64,000 bases of DNA, taken from assembly GCA_041739525.1 (NCBI GenBank), contig JBGSNQ010000103.1, forward strand, positions 1 through 64,000, read 5' to 3'. The notes beneath the pieces were generated by a model, which was not told the origin of the DNA, made no database searches, and saw only the letters and a program-made list of their open reading frames with translations. A program made the translations under genes and the position numbers. Shown here piece after piece: positions 8,818 to 17,938 of the stretch. Within the stretch, counting starts at the first letter, position 1; each line of letters opens with the position of its first letter. The DNA comes from DATJGR01 sp041739525. Lineage in GTDB: Bacteria; Pseudomonadota; Gammaproteobacteria; Pseudomonadales; Azotimanducaceae.

Positions 8818-9629
8818 TGCCTGCATACGCGATCGGCGATGTTCAGGGTTGTTACGATTCGCTGCAGCGTCTGCTAGAGGAAATCGACTTCGACGAAGAC
8901 AGAGACCGCCTCTGGTTCGTCGGCGATCTGGTCAATCGTGGTCCCGCCTCGCTGCCCACGTTACGTTTCGTCAAGGACCTCGGTGATCGTGCGGTCACCG
9001 TGCTGGGTAATCACGACCTACATCTTTTAGCGGCCGCCGCCGGACAACGCGCACCGAAATCGGGCGATACGATGGTTCAGGTTCTGAAAGCGCCCGATCG
9101 TGACGCGCTGATCGATTGGCTTCGCCGTCGACCTTTGTTCCACATCGACGAACAGTTGGGGTTTGCGATGGTTCATGCGGGCGTTCCCCACATATGGGAC
9201 TTCGACGTTGCGATGGAACGCGCACGCGAAGTGCAGGGATGGTTGGCTGGAGACGACTCTGGCGCGTTGCTTGCAGAGATGTATGGCAACTATCCCGCGT
9301 GTTGGAGCGATGGACTTAAAGGAATGGAACGGATGCGCTCGATCATCAACTACCTGACTCGCATGCGGCTCATCGATGCTGTTGGCGTTCTCGAGTTGAC
9401 CTATGACGGCACGTTGGAAGGTATGCCGCGCGGCTACGACGCGTGGTTCGATTTCTATCGTGCGAAGCGTCCGCGTCTACCGCTGGTATTCGGCCATTGG
9501 GCAGCCATCAACGGCGAGTGTGACGTCGAAGACATGTACGCGTTGGACACGGGTTGTGTGTGGGGCAACAGACTCACGGCTCTGCGCCTCGACGATGGTG
9601 AACGGTTTTCCGTCGGTTCTGTCGAATAG
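8817..9629 (+). CDS. apaH: bis(5'-nucleosyl)-tetraphosphatase, symmetrical
   Basis: ApaH hydrolyses Ap4A and related stress dinucleotides to two ADP and also removes Np4 caps from RNA. The 270-residue metallophosphatase shows the canonical blocks IGDVQGCYDSL, FVGDLVNRGP and VLGNHDLH, with metal-coordinating D, H and N residues, and GHWAA near the C-terminus. It is the last gene of the lptD operon; 184 bases without a gene separate it from prkA. Confidence 0.95.
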   Translation: MPAYAIGDVQGCYDSLQRLLEEIDFDEDRDRLWFVGDLVNRGPASLPTLRFVKDLGDRAVTVLGNHDLHLLAAAAGQRAPKSGDTMVQVLKAPDRDALIDWLRRRPLFHIDEQLGFAMVHAGVPHIWDFDVAMERAREVQGWLAGDDSGALLAEMYGNYPACWSDGLKGMERMRSIINYLTRMRLIDAVGVLELTYDGTLEGMPRGYDAWFDFYRAKRPRLPLVFGHWAAINGECDVEDMYALDTGCVWGNRLTALRLDDGERFSVGSVE

Positions 9630-9813
9630 TAGTGAGCTGACTGCGTCGACAAATTGACACAGGTGTGACGGAGTTAACTGGCGCTTCGGTGTGCGGTGTA
9701 CTACGGTTGTAGATAGGCGCACCAGGCGAGGGACTCACGGCAGGGCGCCGCAGTGTGAGACCTCCGTCATGTGGATCGATCCCCTGGTCGATCGTTTACA
9801 TGGAGGAGAACAC

Positions 9814-11736
9814 ATGGGCGTTTTCGAGCACTACCGCAGTCGTTACGACGCATCTCAGGAAGAGCGGTACTCGCTGAAGGAATTCCTCGAGATTTGCCGA
9901 GCCGACCCCACGGCTTACGCGACAGCAGCAGAACGATTGCTATTGGCAGTAGGGAAACCCGAGTTCGTCGACACCTCGAAGGATGCCCGCCTCTCGCGGA
10001 TATTCTCCAACAAGGTGATCAAGCGGTATCCCGCGTTCGACGAGTTCTACGGCATGGAAGAGGCGATCGAGCAGATCGTTTCGTTCTTCCGGCACGCCGC
10101 ACAAGGATTGGAAGAGCGTAAGCAGATCCTGTATCTGCTCGGCCCCGTGGGCGGCGGCAAATCATCTCTTGCAGAACGACTGAAAGCGCTGATGCAGCGG
10201 ATGCCGTTCTACGCGATCGAAGGCTCGCCAGTGAACGAATCGCCGCTTGGTCTGTTCGATCCGTCGGAAGACGCCGGCATTCTCGAAGACGACTATGGAA
10301 TCCCGCGTCGCTATCTGCGCAGTGTCATGTCGCCGTGGGCCGCTAAGCGCCTCAAGGAATTCGGTGGCGACATTTCGCAGTTCCGGGTCGTGAAGCTCTA
10401 CCCGTCGATACTCGACCAGGTTGCGATCGCAAAAACCGAGCCGGGAGACGAGAACAACCAGGACATTTCGGCCCTCGTCGGCAAGGTCGACATCCGCAAG
10501 CTCGAGGAATACGAACAGAACGATCCCGATGCTTACAGTTACTCCGGCGCGCTGTGCAAAGCGAACCAGGGGCTGATGGAATTCGTCGAGATGTTCAAGG
10601 CGCCGATCAAGGTGCTGCACCCGTTGCTGACGGCCACGCAGGAAGGCAACTACAACGGCACCGAGGCGATCGGCGGAATTCCGTTCGACGGAGTCGTGTT
10701 GGCGCACTCCAACGAAGCCGAATGGCAGAACTTCAAGTCCAACAAGAACAATGAGGCGTTCATCGACCGCGTCTACATCGTGAAGGTGCCGTACTGCCTG
10801 CGCGTGTCGGAAGAGGTGAAGATCTACGAGAAGCTGATCAATGGCTCATCGCTGAGCAAAGCACCGTGCGCACCCGACACCATGCGCATGCTTGCGCAGT
10901 TCTCGGTGCTGTCGCGCCTCAAGGAGCCGGAAAACTCGAATCTGTTTTCGAAGATGCGCGTATACGACGGCGAGAACCTGAAGGACACCGACCCGAAAGC
11001 GAAGACGCTGCAGGAGTATCACGACGCCGCGGGCGTCGATGAAGGCATGCAGGGGCAATCGACTCGCTTCGCGTTCAAGATTCTGTCGAAGGTGTTCAAC
11101 TTCGACGCGAGCGAAGTCGCGGCGAACCCCGTACACCTGATGTATGTGCTGGAGCAGCAGATCGATCAACAGCAGTTTCCGGAAGACACGCGCAATCGGT
11201 ATCTCGGCTTTATCAAGGAATACCTTGCGCCGAAGTACATCGAGTTCATCGGCAAGGAAATTCAGACGGCCTATCTCGAGTCGTATTCCGAATACGGCCA
11301 GAACATATTCGACCGCTACGTGATCTACGCGGATTTCTGGATTCAGGATCAGGAGTATCGCGATCCTGAAACCGGCGACATCCTGAACCGTGCGTCGTTG
11401 AACGAGGAACTGGAGAAGATCGAGAAGCCCGCGGGCATTTCGAATCCGAAGGACTTCCGCAACGAAATCGTCAACTTCGTGTTGCGCGCGCGTGCGAACA
11501 ACAACGGCCAGAATCCGTCGTGGCTCGGTTACGAGAAGCTTCGCACGGTCATCGAGAAGAAGATGTTCTCGAACACAGAAGACCTGCTGCCGGTGATCTC
11601 GTTCAATGCGAAGGGCTCGAAGGACGAGCAGAAGAAACACAACGACTTCGTGGCGCGCATGGTCGACCGCGGCTACACGGAGAAGCAGGTCCGTTTGCTT
11701 GCAGAGTGGTATCTCCGGGTCCGCAAAGCCCAATAG
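9814..11736 (+). CDS. prkA: PrkA-family serine protein kinase (YeaG)
   Basis: PrkA/YeaG is a AAA+-like serine kinase involved in nutrient-stress and stationary-phase adaptation, usually encoded with yeaH and spoVR. The 640-residue protein (E. coli YeaG 644) has a Walker A motif GPVGGGKSS and the long conserved family body (NGTEAIGGIPFDGVVLAHSNE). The start is the ATG at 9814, preceded by GGAGGAG; the upstream in-frame extension is unlikely to be translated. In E. coli this operon is controlled by general-stress and nitrogen sigma factors. I found no convincing sigma-54 site here. Confidence 0.93.
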   Translation: MGVFEHYRSRYDASQEERYSLKEFLEICRADPTAYATAAERLLLAVGKPEFVDTSKDARLSRIFSNKVIKRYPAFDEFYGMEEAIEQIVSFFRHAAQGLEERKQILYLLGPVGGGKSSLAERLKALMQRMPFYAIEGSPVNESPLGLFDPSEDAGILEDDYGIPRRYLRSVMSPWAAKRLKEFGGDISQFRVVKLYPSILDQVAIAKTEPGDENNQDISALVGKVDIRKLEEYEQNDPDAYSYSGALCKANQGLMEFVEMFKAPIKVLHPLLTATQEGNYNGTEAIGGIPFDGVVLAHSNEAEWQNFKSNKNNEAFIDRVYIVKVPYCLRVSEEVKIYEKLINGSSLSKAPCAPDTMRMLAQFSVLSRLKEPENSNLFSKMRVYDGENLKDTDPKAKTLQEYHDAAGVDEGMQGQSTRFAFKILSKVFNFDASEVAANPVHLMYVLEQQIDQQQFPEDTRNRYLGFIKEYLAPKYIEFIGKEIQTAYLESYSEYGQNIFDRYVIYADFWIQDQEYRDPETGDILNRASLNEELEKIEKPAGISNPKDFRNEIVNFVLRARANNNGQNPSWLGYEKLRTVIEKKMFSNTEDLLPVISFNAKGSKDEQKKHNDFVARMVDRGYTEKQVRLLAEWYLRVRKAQ

Positions 11737-11750
11737 GAGGCGCTCGCGCC

Positions 11751-13016
11751 GTGTCCTACATCATCGATCGCCGGCTGAACAGCCGGAACAAGAACGCGGT
11801 GAACCGGCAACGGTTCATGCGCCGCTACAAGTCGCACATCCAGAAGGCCGTCCAGGAGGCGATCAAGCAGCGCAGCATCACCGACATGGAACGCGGCGAG
11901 GATGTTGCCATTCCAGCGTCGGATGTCGATGAACCCACATTTAGCCACGGCAGCGGCGGCCGCCGTTCGATCGTGCATCCCGGCAACAGAGAGTTCGTTG
12001 CCGGTGACCGCGTGCCGCGGCCATCCGGCGGTGGCGGTGGCGGTGGAAGCAGTGCATCTGATAGCGGCGAAGGCGACGACGAGTTCGTTTTCCAACTGAC
12101 GCAGGACGAATTCCTCGATGTGATGTTCGAGGATCTGGAGTTGCCGAACCTGGTGAAACGACACCTTCGAGGGGCGGACAGTTTCAAACGCGTGCACGCC
12201 GGTTTCTCGCACGACGGTGTGCCGGCGAAACTCAACGTGGTGCGTTCGCTGCGCGTTGCGAAGGCGCGGCGCATTGCACTCACCGGTGGCTCGCGGGCGC
12301 GTGTTGCAGAACTCGAAGACGACCTCGTGCTGGCGGAAGGCGCAGGCGACGAGGTGACTGCGCGGCGAATCAAGAACGAACTTTCGGAATTGCGGCGGCG
12401 CATCAAACGGGTGCCGTTTCTCGATACGTACGACCTACGCTACAACCTGCACCTGAAGCAACCGGTGCCGACGTCCAAGGCGGTCATGTTCTGCCTCATG
12501 GACGTTTCCGGTTCCATGGACCAGCACATCAAGGAACTCGCGAAGCGCTTCTACCTGCTGCTGTACCTGTTTCTCAAACGCAACTACGAGCGCACCGAGA
12601 TTGTCTTCATCCGTCACCACACGGTAGCCAAGGAAGTGGATGAGCAGGAGTTCTTCTACTCACGCGAGACAGGCGGCACGGTGGTGTCGAGTGCACTGAA
12701 GCTGATGGCGGAAATCATCGCTGAACGATATTCGCCGAACGAGTGGAACATATACGGCGCGCAAGCGTCCGACGGTGACAACTGGAACGACGACTCGCCG
12801 TTGTGTGTCGACGTGCTGAAGAAAGGCATCCTGCCGCACGTACAGTATTTCTCGTACGTCGAGATCACGCGTCGCGACCCGCAGGCGCTGTGGAACGAGT
12901 ATCAGAAGCTGGCCGACTCGATGCCCGATCGTTTCGCTCAGCGGCGCATTGCGGACGTGGCCGACATCTATCCGGTGTTCAGGGACCTGTTCCAGAAAAA
13001 AGTGGCGGCAGCATGA
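11751..13016 (+). CDS. yeaH: YeaH family (DUF444) von Willebrand-like protein
   Basis: This 421-residue DUF444 protein (E. coli YeaH 427) has a charged N-terminus (SYIIDRRLNSRNKNAVNRQRF), a glycine/serine-rich linker (about residues 95-110) and a vWA-like domain with a MIDAS motif DVSGSM. Its molecular role is unknown; it is tied to the PrkA kinase by constant co-occurrence. The start is GTG at 11751 behind an AGGAGG site 9 bases upstream, 14 bases after prkA. The stop overlaps the spoVR start (ATGA). Confidence 0.92.
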   Translation: MSYIIDRRLNSRNKNAVNRQRFMRRYKSHIQKAVQEAIKQRSITDMERGEDVAIPASDVDEPTFSHGSGGRRSIVHPGNREFVAGDRVPRPSGGGGGGGSSASDSGEGDDEFVFQLTQDEFLDVMFEDLELPNLVKRHLRGADSFKRVHAGFSHDGVPAKLNVVRSLRVAKARRIALTGGSRARVAELEDDLVLAEGAGDEVTARRIKNELSELRRRIKRVPFLDTYDLRYNLHLKQPVPTSKAVMFCLMDVSGSMDQHIKELAKRFYLLLYLFLKRNYERTEIVFIRHHTVAKEVDEQEFFYSRETGGTVVSSALKLMAEIIAERYSPNEWNIYGAQASDGDNWNDDSPLCVDVLKKGILPHVQYFSYVEITRRDPQALWNEYQKLADSMPDRFAQRRIADVADIYPVFRDLFQKKVAAA

Positions 13017-14524
13017 CGACGCGGCCCATCAGAACGCCGGTACGCACGCCGATCTCCACCGGTTCCGAGTGGACGTTCGAACTGATTCATCAGTACGACC
13101 AGGAAATCGCGCGGCTCGCCGCGGAATTCCGGCTCGACACATATCCGAATCAGATCGAGGTGATTCGTTCCGACCAGATGCTCGATGCATACGCGTCTAT
13201 TGGCATGCCGCTCGGCTACCACCACTGGTCGTTCGGAAAGCACTTCGTCGAGTCTGAACGAAGCTACCAGCGCGGCTACATGGGGCTCGCGTACGAGATC
13301 GTGATCAATTCGAATCCGTGCATCGCGTATCTGATGGAAGAGAACACGATGACCATGCAGGCACTCGTCGTCGCGCACGCGTGCTACGGACACAACTCCT
13401 TCTTCAAGAACAACTATCTTTACCGCACGTGGACCGACGCGAGTTCGATCATCGACTATCTCGTGTTCGCGAAGCAGTACTTGAGCCAATGTGAAGAGCG
13501 TTATGGCGTCGACGAAGTCGAGAAGATTCTCGACTCGTGTCACGCATTGATGAATCACGGAGTAGACCGCTACAAGCGCCCGCATCCGGTGTCGCCGGAG
13601 GAAGAGCGGCGTCGTCAGCGCGAACGCGCGGAGTACATCCAGCGCAACCTGAACGATTTGTGGCGTACGGTGCCGCGCGCCAGAGAAATGAGCGAGCGCG
13701 ACGACGAACAGTTTCCCAAGGATCCACAAGAGAATCTGCTCTATTTCATAGAGAAGAACGCGCCGCTGCTCGAGCCGTGGCAGCGTGAAATCGTGCGCAT
13801 CGTGCGGAAGATCGCGCAGTACTTCTATCCGCAACGCCAGACGCAGGTGATGAACGAAGGTTGGGCGACGTTCTGGCACTACACGCTGCTGAATGCGCTA
13901 TACGACGAAGGCAAAGTGACCGACGCGTTCATGATGGAATTCCTGACGTCGCACACGGGCGTCATTTTTCAGCCGAGCTACGACCACCCGTACTACCGCG
14001 GCATCAACCCGTATGCGCTCGGTTATGCGATGTACACCGATCTGCGTCGGATCTGCGAACACCCGACGGACGAGGATCGCGAGTGGTTCCGCGACTTTGC
14101 AGGTGCACCGTGGCTCGAAGTCCTCGATCACGCGATGCGCAATTTCAAAGACGAGAGCTTCATCCTGCAGTTCCTGTCGCCGAAGGTGATTCGCGACCTG
14201 CGTCTGTTCGGCGTGGTCGACGACGACGAAGAATCCGAACTCGAGATTGCGGCCATTCACGATTCCCGTGGCTATCGTCGAGTGCGCGAGTTGCTCGCGA
14301 GCCAGTACAACCTGAGCGAGCGCGAGCCCAACATTCAGATCGTTGCCGCCGATATCCGCGGCGATCGCAGCCTCACGCTTCGACACACGCAACATGAGCG
14401 TCGCACGCTGAACGGCGGCACCGAAGAAGTGCTGAAGCACATGCACCGGCTGTGGGGCTTTCCGGTAAGACTCGAATCCGTCGCAAACGATGAGGTTGTC
14501 AGTACGACGACGTGCCCCAGCTGA
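13013..14524 (+). CDS. spoVR: SpoVR family protein (YcgB)
   Basis: This 503-residue SpoVR/YcgB homologue (E. coli YcgB 510) has the conserved N-terminal YHHWSFGK and MNEGWATFWH segments, the latter resembling a metal-binding motif. The biochemical role is unknown; it is the third member of the prkA-yeaH-spoVR stress module. Its ATG overlaps the yeaH stop, so the three genes are almost certainly cotranscribed and translationally coupled. Confidence 0.92.
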   Translation: MTTRPIRTPVRTPISTGSEWTFELIHQYDQEIARLAAEFRLDTYPNQIEVIRSDQMLDAYASIGMPLGYHHWSFGKHFVESERSYQRGYMGLAYEIVINSNPCIAYLMEENTMTMQALVVAHACYGHNSFFKNNYLYRTWTDASSIIDYLVFAKQYLSQCEERYGVDEVEKILDSCHALMNHGVDRYKRPHPVSPEEERRRQRERAEYIQRNLNDLWRTVPRAREMSERDDEQFPKDPQENLLYFIEKNAPLLEPWQREIVRIVRKIAQYFYPQRQTQVMNEGWATFWHYTLLNALYDEGKVTDAFMMEFLTSHTGVIFQPSYDHPYYRGINPYALGYAMYTDLRRICEHPTDEDREWFRDFAGAPWLEVLDHAMRNFKDESFILQFLSPKVIRDLRLFGVVDDDEESELEIAAIHDSRGYRRVRELLASQYNLSEREPNIQIVAADIRGDRSLTLRHTQHERRTLNGGTEEVLKHMHRLWGFPVRLESVANDEVVSTTTCPS

Positions 14525-14587
14525 CCTTCGTTGGCTTGTGCGCGTGTTCGTGGTAACACAGCGCGCATTCTTCCGACGGCACTACTA

Positions 14588-15676
14588 GTGGAAACCTATC
14601 TGGTCGGCGGCGCGGTGCGCGATGCGTTGCTCGGTTTGCCTATTCGTGAACGCGACTGGGTGATCGTTGGCAGCACGCCAGAGGAAATGCAACGACTCGG
14701 CTATAGGCAGGTGGGTCGCGATTTCCCCGTGTTTCTCCACCCGCAAACGAACGAGGAGTACGCGCTCGCCCGCACCGAGCGCAAAGTCGGCCCGGGACAC
14801 ACCGGCTTCGTTTGCCACGCCGGCCCTGACGTCAGTCTCGAAGAGGACCTGAGGCGGCGCGACCTCACCGTGAACGCAATTGCGCAAGCGAACGACGGCA
14901 CGTTGATCGACCCATGGGGAGGCTCTGCGGACTTGAGCGCGCGTCGCTTGCGCCACGTGTCGGAGGCTTTCCTGGAAGATCCGCTGCGCGTCTTTCGTGT
15001 TGCGCGATTTGCCGCGCAGTTGGGCGCGTTCGGATTTCGTGTCGAATCCGAAACGCTGCAGCTCATGACGGACATGTGCCGAGCCGACGTCGTAGCCGAA
15101 CTCGCACCCGAGCGGGTCTGGCAGGAGATGGCGAAGGCGCTCGACACGGTTTCGCCGGGAACGTTCTTCGAAGTGCTCAAGCGCTGTGGCGGAATGACGC
15201 GCTGGTTTTCCGAACTCGATGCGTTGCGCGGATTGCCGGAGTTCGTCAATGAACGTGGCCGTCGGTTGAGCGACCCTCTCGACCGTTTCGGGGCATTGGG
15301 CTGGGTGCTGGGAGAAGTCGAAGTCGTCGCGTTGACGGACCGCTTGCGAGCATCGAACGATCACCGTCGTATCGCACTCGACGTTGCCCGACATGGCCGG
15401 ACTCTGGCGGGATGGCGCACTGCTGATGGTGCTGCGTTGTTCGACACGATGAAAGCCACCGGTGCGGTGCGTCAGCCGGAGTGGTTTTCACGCGTAGTGG
15501 GTGTTGTAGCGGAATGCGCCTCGGTAGACCTCTCGGCGCTCGTGGGAGTCGCTCATGAGATGGCAGCGGTTTCGTCCGAATCGTTTCGCAATGCGGGTCT
15601 CGATGGCCGTGACCTCGGCAGAGCCATCGATGCTGCGCGAACGGAGGTAATCCGGGCAGCCCAGGCCACTACTTAG
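14588..15676 (+). CDS. cca: CCA tRNA nucleotidyltransferase
   Basis: Adds or repairs the 3'-CCA end of tRNAs. The 362-residue class II enzyme begins with the nucleotidyltransferase signature YLVGGAVRDALLG followed by ERDWVIVG, and has RRDLTVNAIA and DPLRVFRVARFAAQ. It is shorter than E. coli Cca (412) and no HD phosphohydrolase motif is apparent in the C-terminal part. The start is taken at GTG 14588, which gives the family N-terminus METYLVGGAVR; the frame continues 57 bases upstream. Its 3' end overlaps convergent folB by 8 bases. Confidence 0.92.
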   Translation: METYLVGGAVRDALLGLPIRERDWVIVGSTPEEMQRLGYRQVGRDFPVFLHPQTNEEYALARTERKVGPGHTGFVCHAGPDVSLEEDLRRRDLTVNAIAQANDGTLIDPWGGSADLSARRLRHVSEAFLEDPLRVFRVARFAAQLGAFGFRVESETLQLMTDMCRADVVAELAPERVWQEMAKALDTVSPGTFFEVLKRCGGMTRWFSELDALRGLPEFVNERGRRLSDPLDRFGALGWVLGEVEVVALTDRLRASNDHRRIALDVARHGRTLAGWRTADGAALFDTMKATGAVRQPEWFSRVVGVVAECASVDLSALVGVAHEMAAVSSESFRNAGLDGRDLGRAIDAARTEVIRAAQATT

Positions 15677-16025
15677 AGCGAGTGCGTTCGATCTCGATAT
15701 GGGTATCTCGCGCGCCCGGTACTGCGCCGGGCTTGTGCACGCACACCTTCAATCGTGCGATGGGAAACGCGTCGAGCAAACGCTGCGCAATGTGTTCTGC
15801 GAGCGTTTCGATCAGATGAAACTCCGATGCGTGAACGAAGGCAGCGACGTCGCGGCCGATTGCTCCATAGTCCACCGCATCGGCAATATTGTCAGTCGCT
15901 GCCGCGTGCCCGGCATCGATGTCGACTTCGAGGTCGATAGCGAGTCGCTGCAGCACCTGCCGCTCCCACGCTCGAATGCCGATCCGCGTCGATACCTCGA
16001 GGCCGGTAATCCGCAACTTATCCAT
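15669..16025 (-). CDS. folB: dihydroneopterin aldolase
   Basis: FolB converts 7,8-dihydroneopterin to 6-hydroxymethyl-dihydropterin and glycolaldehyde in folate synthesis. The 118-residue protein is family-length, starting MDKLRITGLEV, with the catalytic IGIRAWER region, the DYGAIG segment and the ETLAEHIAQ helix. The start at 16025 sits inside the 3' end of tsaD (8-base overlap); the frame is open further upstream but the added residues lack family character. Confidence 0.92.
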   Translation of the reverse strand: MDKLRITGLEVSTRIGIRAWERQVLQRLAIDLEVDIDAGHAAATDNIADAVDYGAIGRDVAAFVHASEFHLIETLAEHIAQRLLDAFPIARLKVCVHKPGAVPGARDTHIEIERTRSK

Positions 16026-17043
16026 TGAGGTGCCGTTCGACTGCGGCGAGTTCGTCGAGCGGCCAGCGTGCTCTGGTTTCGATCTCGAGTGCTGTGTGTT
16101 GGCCGGCCGCGAGGCGTAGGTAGCCGGCGAACGCGACCATTGCACCGTTGTCGGTGCACAGCTTTGCGGGTGCGTAGTAAACGGTGCCGGGCAAACGCTC
16201 GCCCAACGCGGCGCGCAAGCGTGTGTTCGCGGCCACGCCGCCGGCCATTACCAACCGATTGAGGCCCGTTTGCTCGAGGGCGCGGCTGCACTTGATGACC
16301 AGTGTGTCGACAACGGCGTCTTCGAACGCCCTTGCGACGTCGGCTTTGTCCTGCTCCGTCGTTTGGCCGAGTCGTTGCAGCGTGTTCAAGGTGAAGGTCT
16401 TGAGGCCGCTGAAGCTGAAGTTGAGGCCGGGCCGGTCCGTCATTGGACGAGGAAAGCGGAAGCGAGTTGGGTCGCCGCGCTCGGCGAGCCGCGCAACCGC
16501 GGGTCCACCGGGATAACCCAGGCCGAGCATCTTTGCGGTTTTGTCGAACGCCTCGCCTGCAGCATCGTCGATCGACTCGCCGACGATTTCGTATTCGCCG
16601 ATTGCATCAACACGAACGAGTTGCGTGTGGCCGCCCGAAACCAGTAACGCGACGAATGGCACGTCGGGTTTCGGATCCGCCAGCAACGGCGCGAGCAAAT
16701 GAGCCTCCATGTGGTGAACGCCGATGGCGGGCACATCGAGGGCCCACGCCAGCGAACGCCCGATGGAGGCGCCGACCATGAGCGCGCCGATCAGCCCGGG
16801 CCCGGCCGTGTAGGCAATGGCGTCGATGTCGCGCAGCGAGATACGCGCACGCGTCAGCATGTCCCTTAGCAAGGGAACGGTCTTGCGAACGTGATCTCGC
16901 GACGCGAGTTCGGGCACAACGCCACCGTACTCCGCGTGCATGGCCACCTGGCTGTAGAGCGATTCGGCGATCATCCCGCGGTCGCTGTCGTACAGCGCCA
17001 CGCCGGTTTCGTCGCAGGAGGTCTCGATACCCAACACACGCAT
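16018..17043 (-). CDS. tsaD: tRNA N6-threonylcarbamoyladenosine synthase subunit TsaD
   Basis: TsaD transfers the threonylcarbamoyl group to A37 of ANN-decoding tRNAs, acting with TsaB, TsaC and TsaE. The 341-residue ASKHA-fold protein starts MRVLGIETSCDETGVALYD and carries the metal-binding histidines of HMEAHLLAPL and the VSGGHTQL phosphate-binding loop. The ATG at 17043 gives the canonical N-terminus. It is divergent from rpsU, the classic arrangement at the macromolecular-synthesis locus. Confidence 0.95.
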   Translation of the reverse strand: MRVLGIETSCDETGVALYDSDRGMIAESLYSQVAMHAEYGGVVPELASRDHVRKTVPLLRDMLTRARISLRDIDAIAYTAGPGLIGALMVGASIGRSLAWALDVPAIGVHHMEAHLLAPLLADPKPDVPFVALLVSGGHTQLVRVDAIGEYEIVGESIDDAAGEAFDKTAKMLGLGYPGGPAVARLAERGDPTRFRFPRPMTDRPGLNFSFSGLKTFTLNTLQRLGQTTEQDKADVARAFEDAVVDTLVIKCSRALEQTGLNRLVMAGGVAANTRLRAALGERLPGTVYYAPAKLCTDNGAMVAFAGYLRLAAGQHTALEIETRARWPLDELAAVERHLNG

Positions 17044-17098
17044 AGGGCGGCGATGGTAGCACCCGTTCACGGCGCGAGCAGACAACCGCGACTGTGCT

Positions 17099-17127
17099 TT
17101 GCGTCCACCCCGGTAACTGAGTAGAAT
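17099..17127 (+). promoter_or_regulatory. probable sigma-70 promoter of rpsU-yqeY-dnaG
   Basis: TTGCGT at 17099-17104 and TAGAAT at 17122-17127 are separated by 17 bases. They lie in the tsaD/rpsU divergent gap about 70 bases before rpsU. This fits the promoter that normally drives the rpsU-dnaG-rpoD operon. Confidence 0.55.
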
Positions 17128-17197
17128 CCGCCTCCCTTTCTATGAACCAACTGTGCCGATCAGCATTGATCGATAAGGATTTGGAGGACGAGTTCGG

Positions 17198-17413
17198 GTG
17201 CCATCAGTCAAAGTAAGAGAGAACGAACCTTTCGACGTCGCACTGCGACGTTTCAAACGATCCTGCGAAAAGGCAGGCATTCTGTCCGAAGTACGCCGCC
17301 GCGAGTTCTACGAAAAGCCGACGTCGGTTCGTAAGCGTAAGGCCGCCGCAGCGGTCAAACGCCACCAGAAGAAGCTGCAACGCGAATCCCGGCGCTTCGA
17401 GCGCAGTTTCTAA
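17198..17413 (+). CDS. rpsU: 30S ribosomal protein S21
   Basis: The 71-residue S21 is exactly family-length, with the conserved N-terminus PSVKVRENEPFDVALRRFKR and a very basic C-terminal half. It helps mRNA engagement on the 30S subunit. The start is GTG with GGAGG nine bases upstream. It is the first gene of the rpsU-yqeY-dnaG-rpoD series. Confidence 0.97.
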   Translation: MPSVKVRENEPFDVALRRFKRSCEKAGILSEVRRREFYEKPTSVRKRKAAAAVKRHQKKLQRESRRFERSF

Positions 17414-17428
17414 GCCGCGCTCGAGTCC

Positions 17429-17881
17429 ATGTCCGATCTCCGCGGACGGATTGCAGACGCAACCAAGGAAGCAATGAAGGCCCGGGACAAGTCCCGGGTC
17501 GCCGTGTTGCGCCTCATCGGATCCGAAATCAAGCGAATCGAAGTCGACGAACGGCGCGAGCTACCGGATGTAGATGTGCTGGCGGTGCTGAATCGCATGC
17601 TGAAGCAACGCAACGATTCGGAATCGCAGTTTCGCAGCGCGGGTCGGGTCGATCTTGCAGATCAGGAAGCGTTCGAGATCGGGCTCATCCGCGAGTTCAT
17701 GCCCGAAGCGCTGGGCGAAGCGCAGATCGATGCTGCCATTCGCGATGCGATCGCGGCTTCGGGTGCAACGTCGATGCGCGACATGGGCAAAGTCATGAAC
17801 GCTCTACGCGAGAGTTTGCAGGGTCGCGCCGACATGACCGTCGTCAGCGCCCGCGTTAAAGCACTGCTCGCGGCGTCCTAG
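17429..17881 (+). CDS. yqeY: GatB/YqeY domain protein
   Basis: The 150-residue YqeY-family protein starts LRGRIADATKEAMKARDKSR and has the helical domain shared with the tRNA-binding tail of GatB (residues about 80-148, REFMPEALGEAQID). It may influence tRNA charging or editing, but its role is not firmly known. It sits between rpsU and dnaG, as in many beta- and gammaproteobacteria. Confidence 0.92.
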   Translation: MSDLRGRIADATKEAMKARDKSRVAVLRLIGSEIKRIEVDERRELPDVDVLAVLNRMLKQRNDSESQFRSAGRVDLADQEAFEIGLIREFMPEALGEAQIDAAIRDAIAASGATSMRDMGKVMNALRESLQGRADMTVVSARVKALLAAS

Positions 17882-17938
17882 CCTTTCGGTCGATGCGCCG
17901 ATCTGGGAACGGATCGGACGCGAGAGATACACTGCCGC

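Noticed and set aside
9654..9690. TTGACA and GG/GC-type promoter candidates before prkA
   Set aside because: TTGACA has no -10 box at a proper distance, and the sigma-54-like GG and GC are 11 rather than 10 bases apart.
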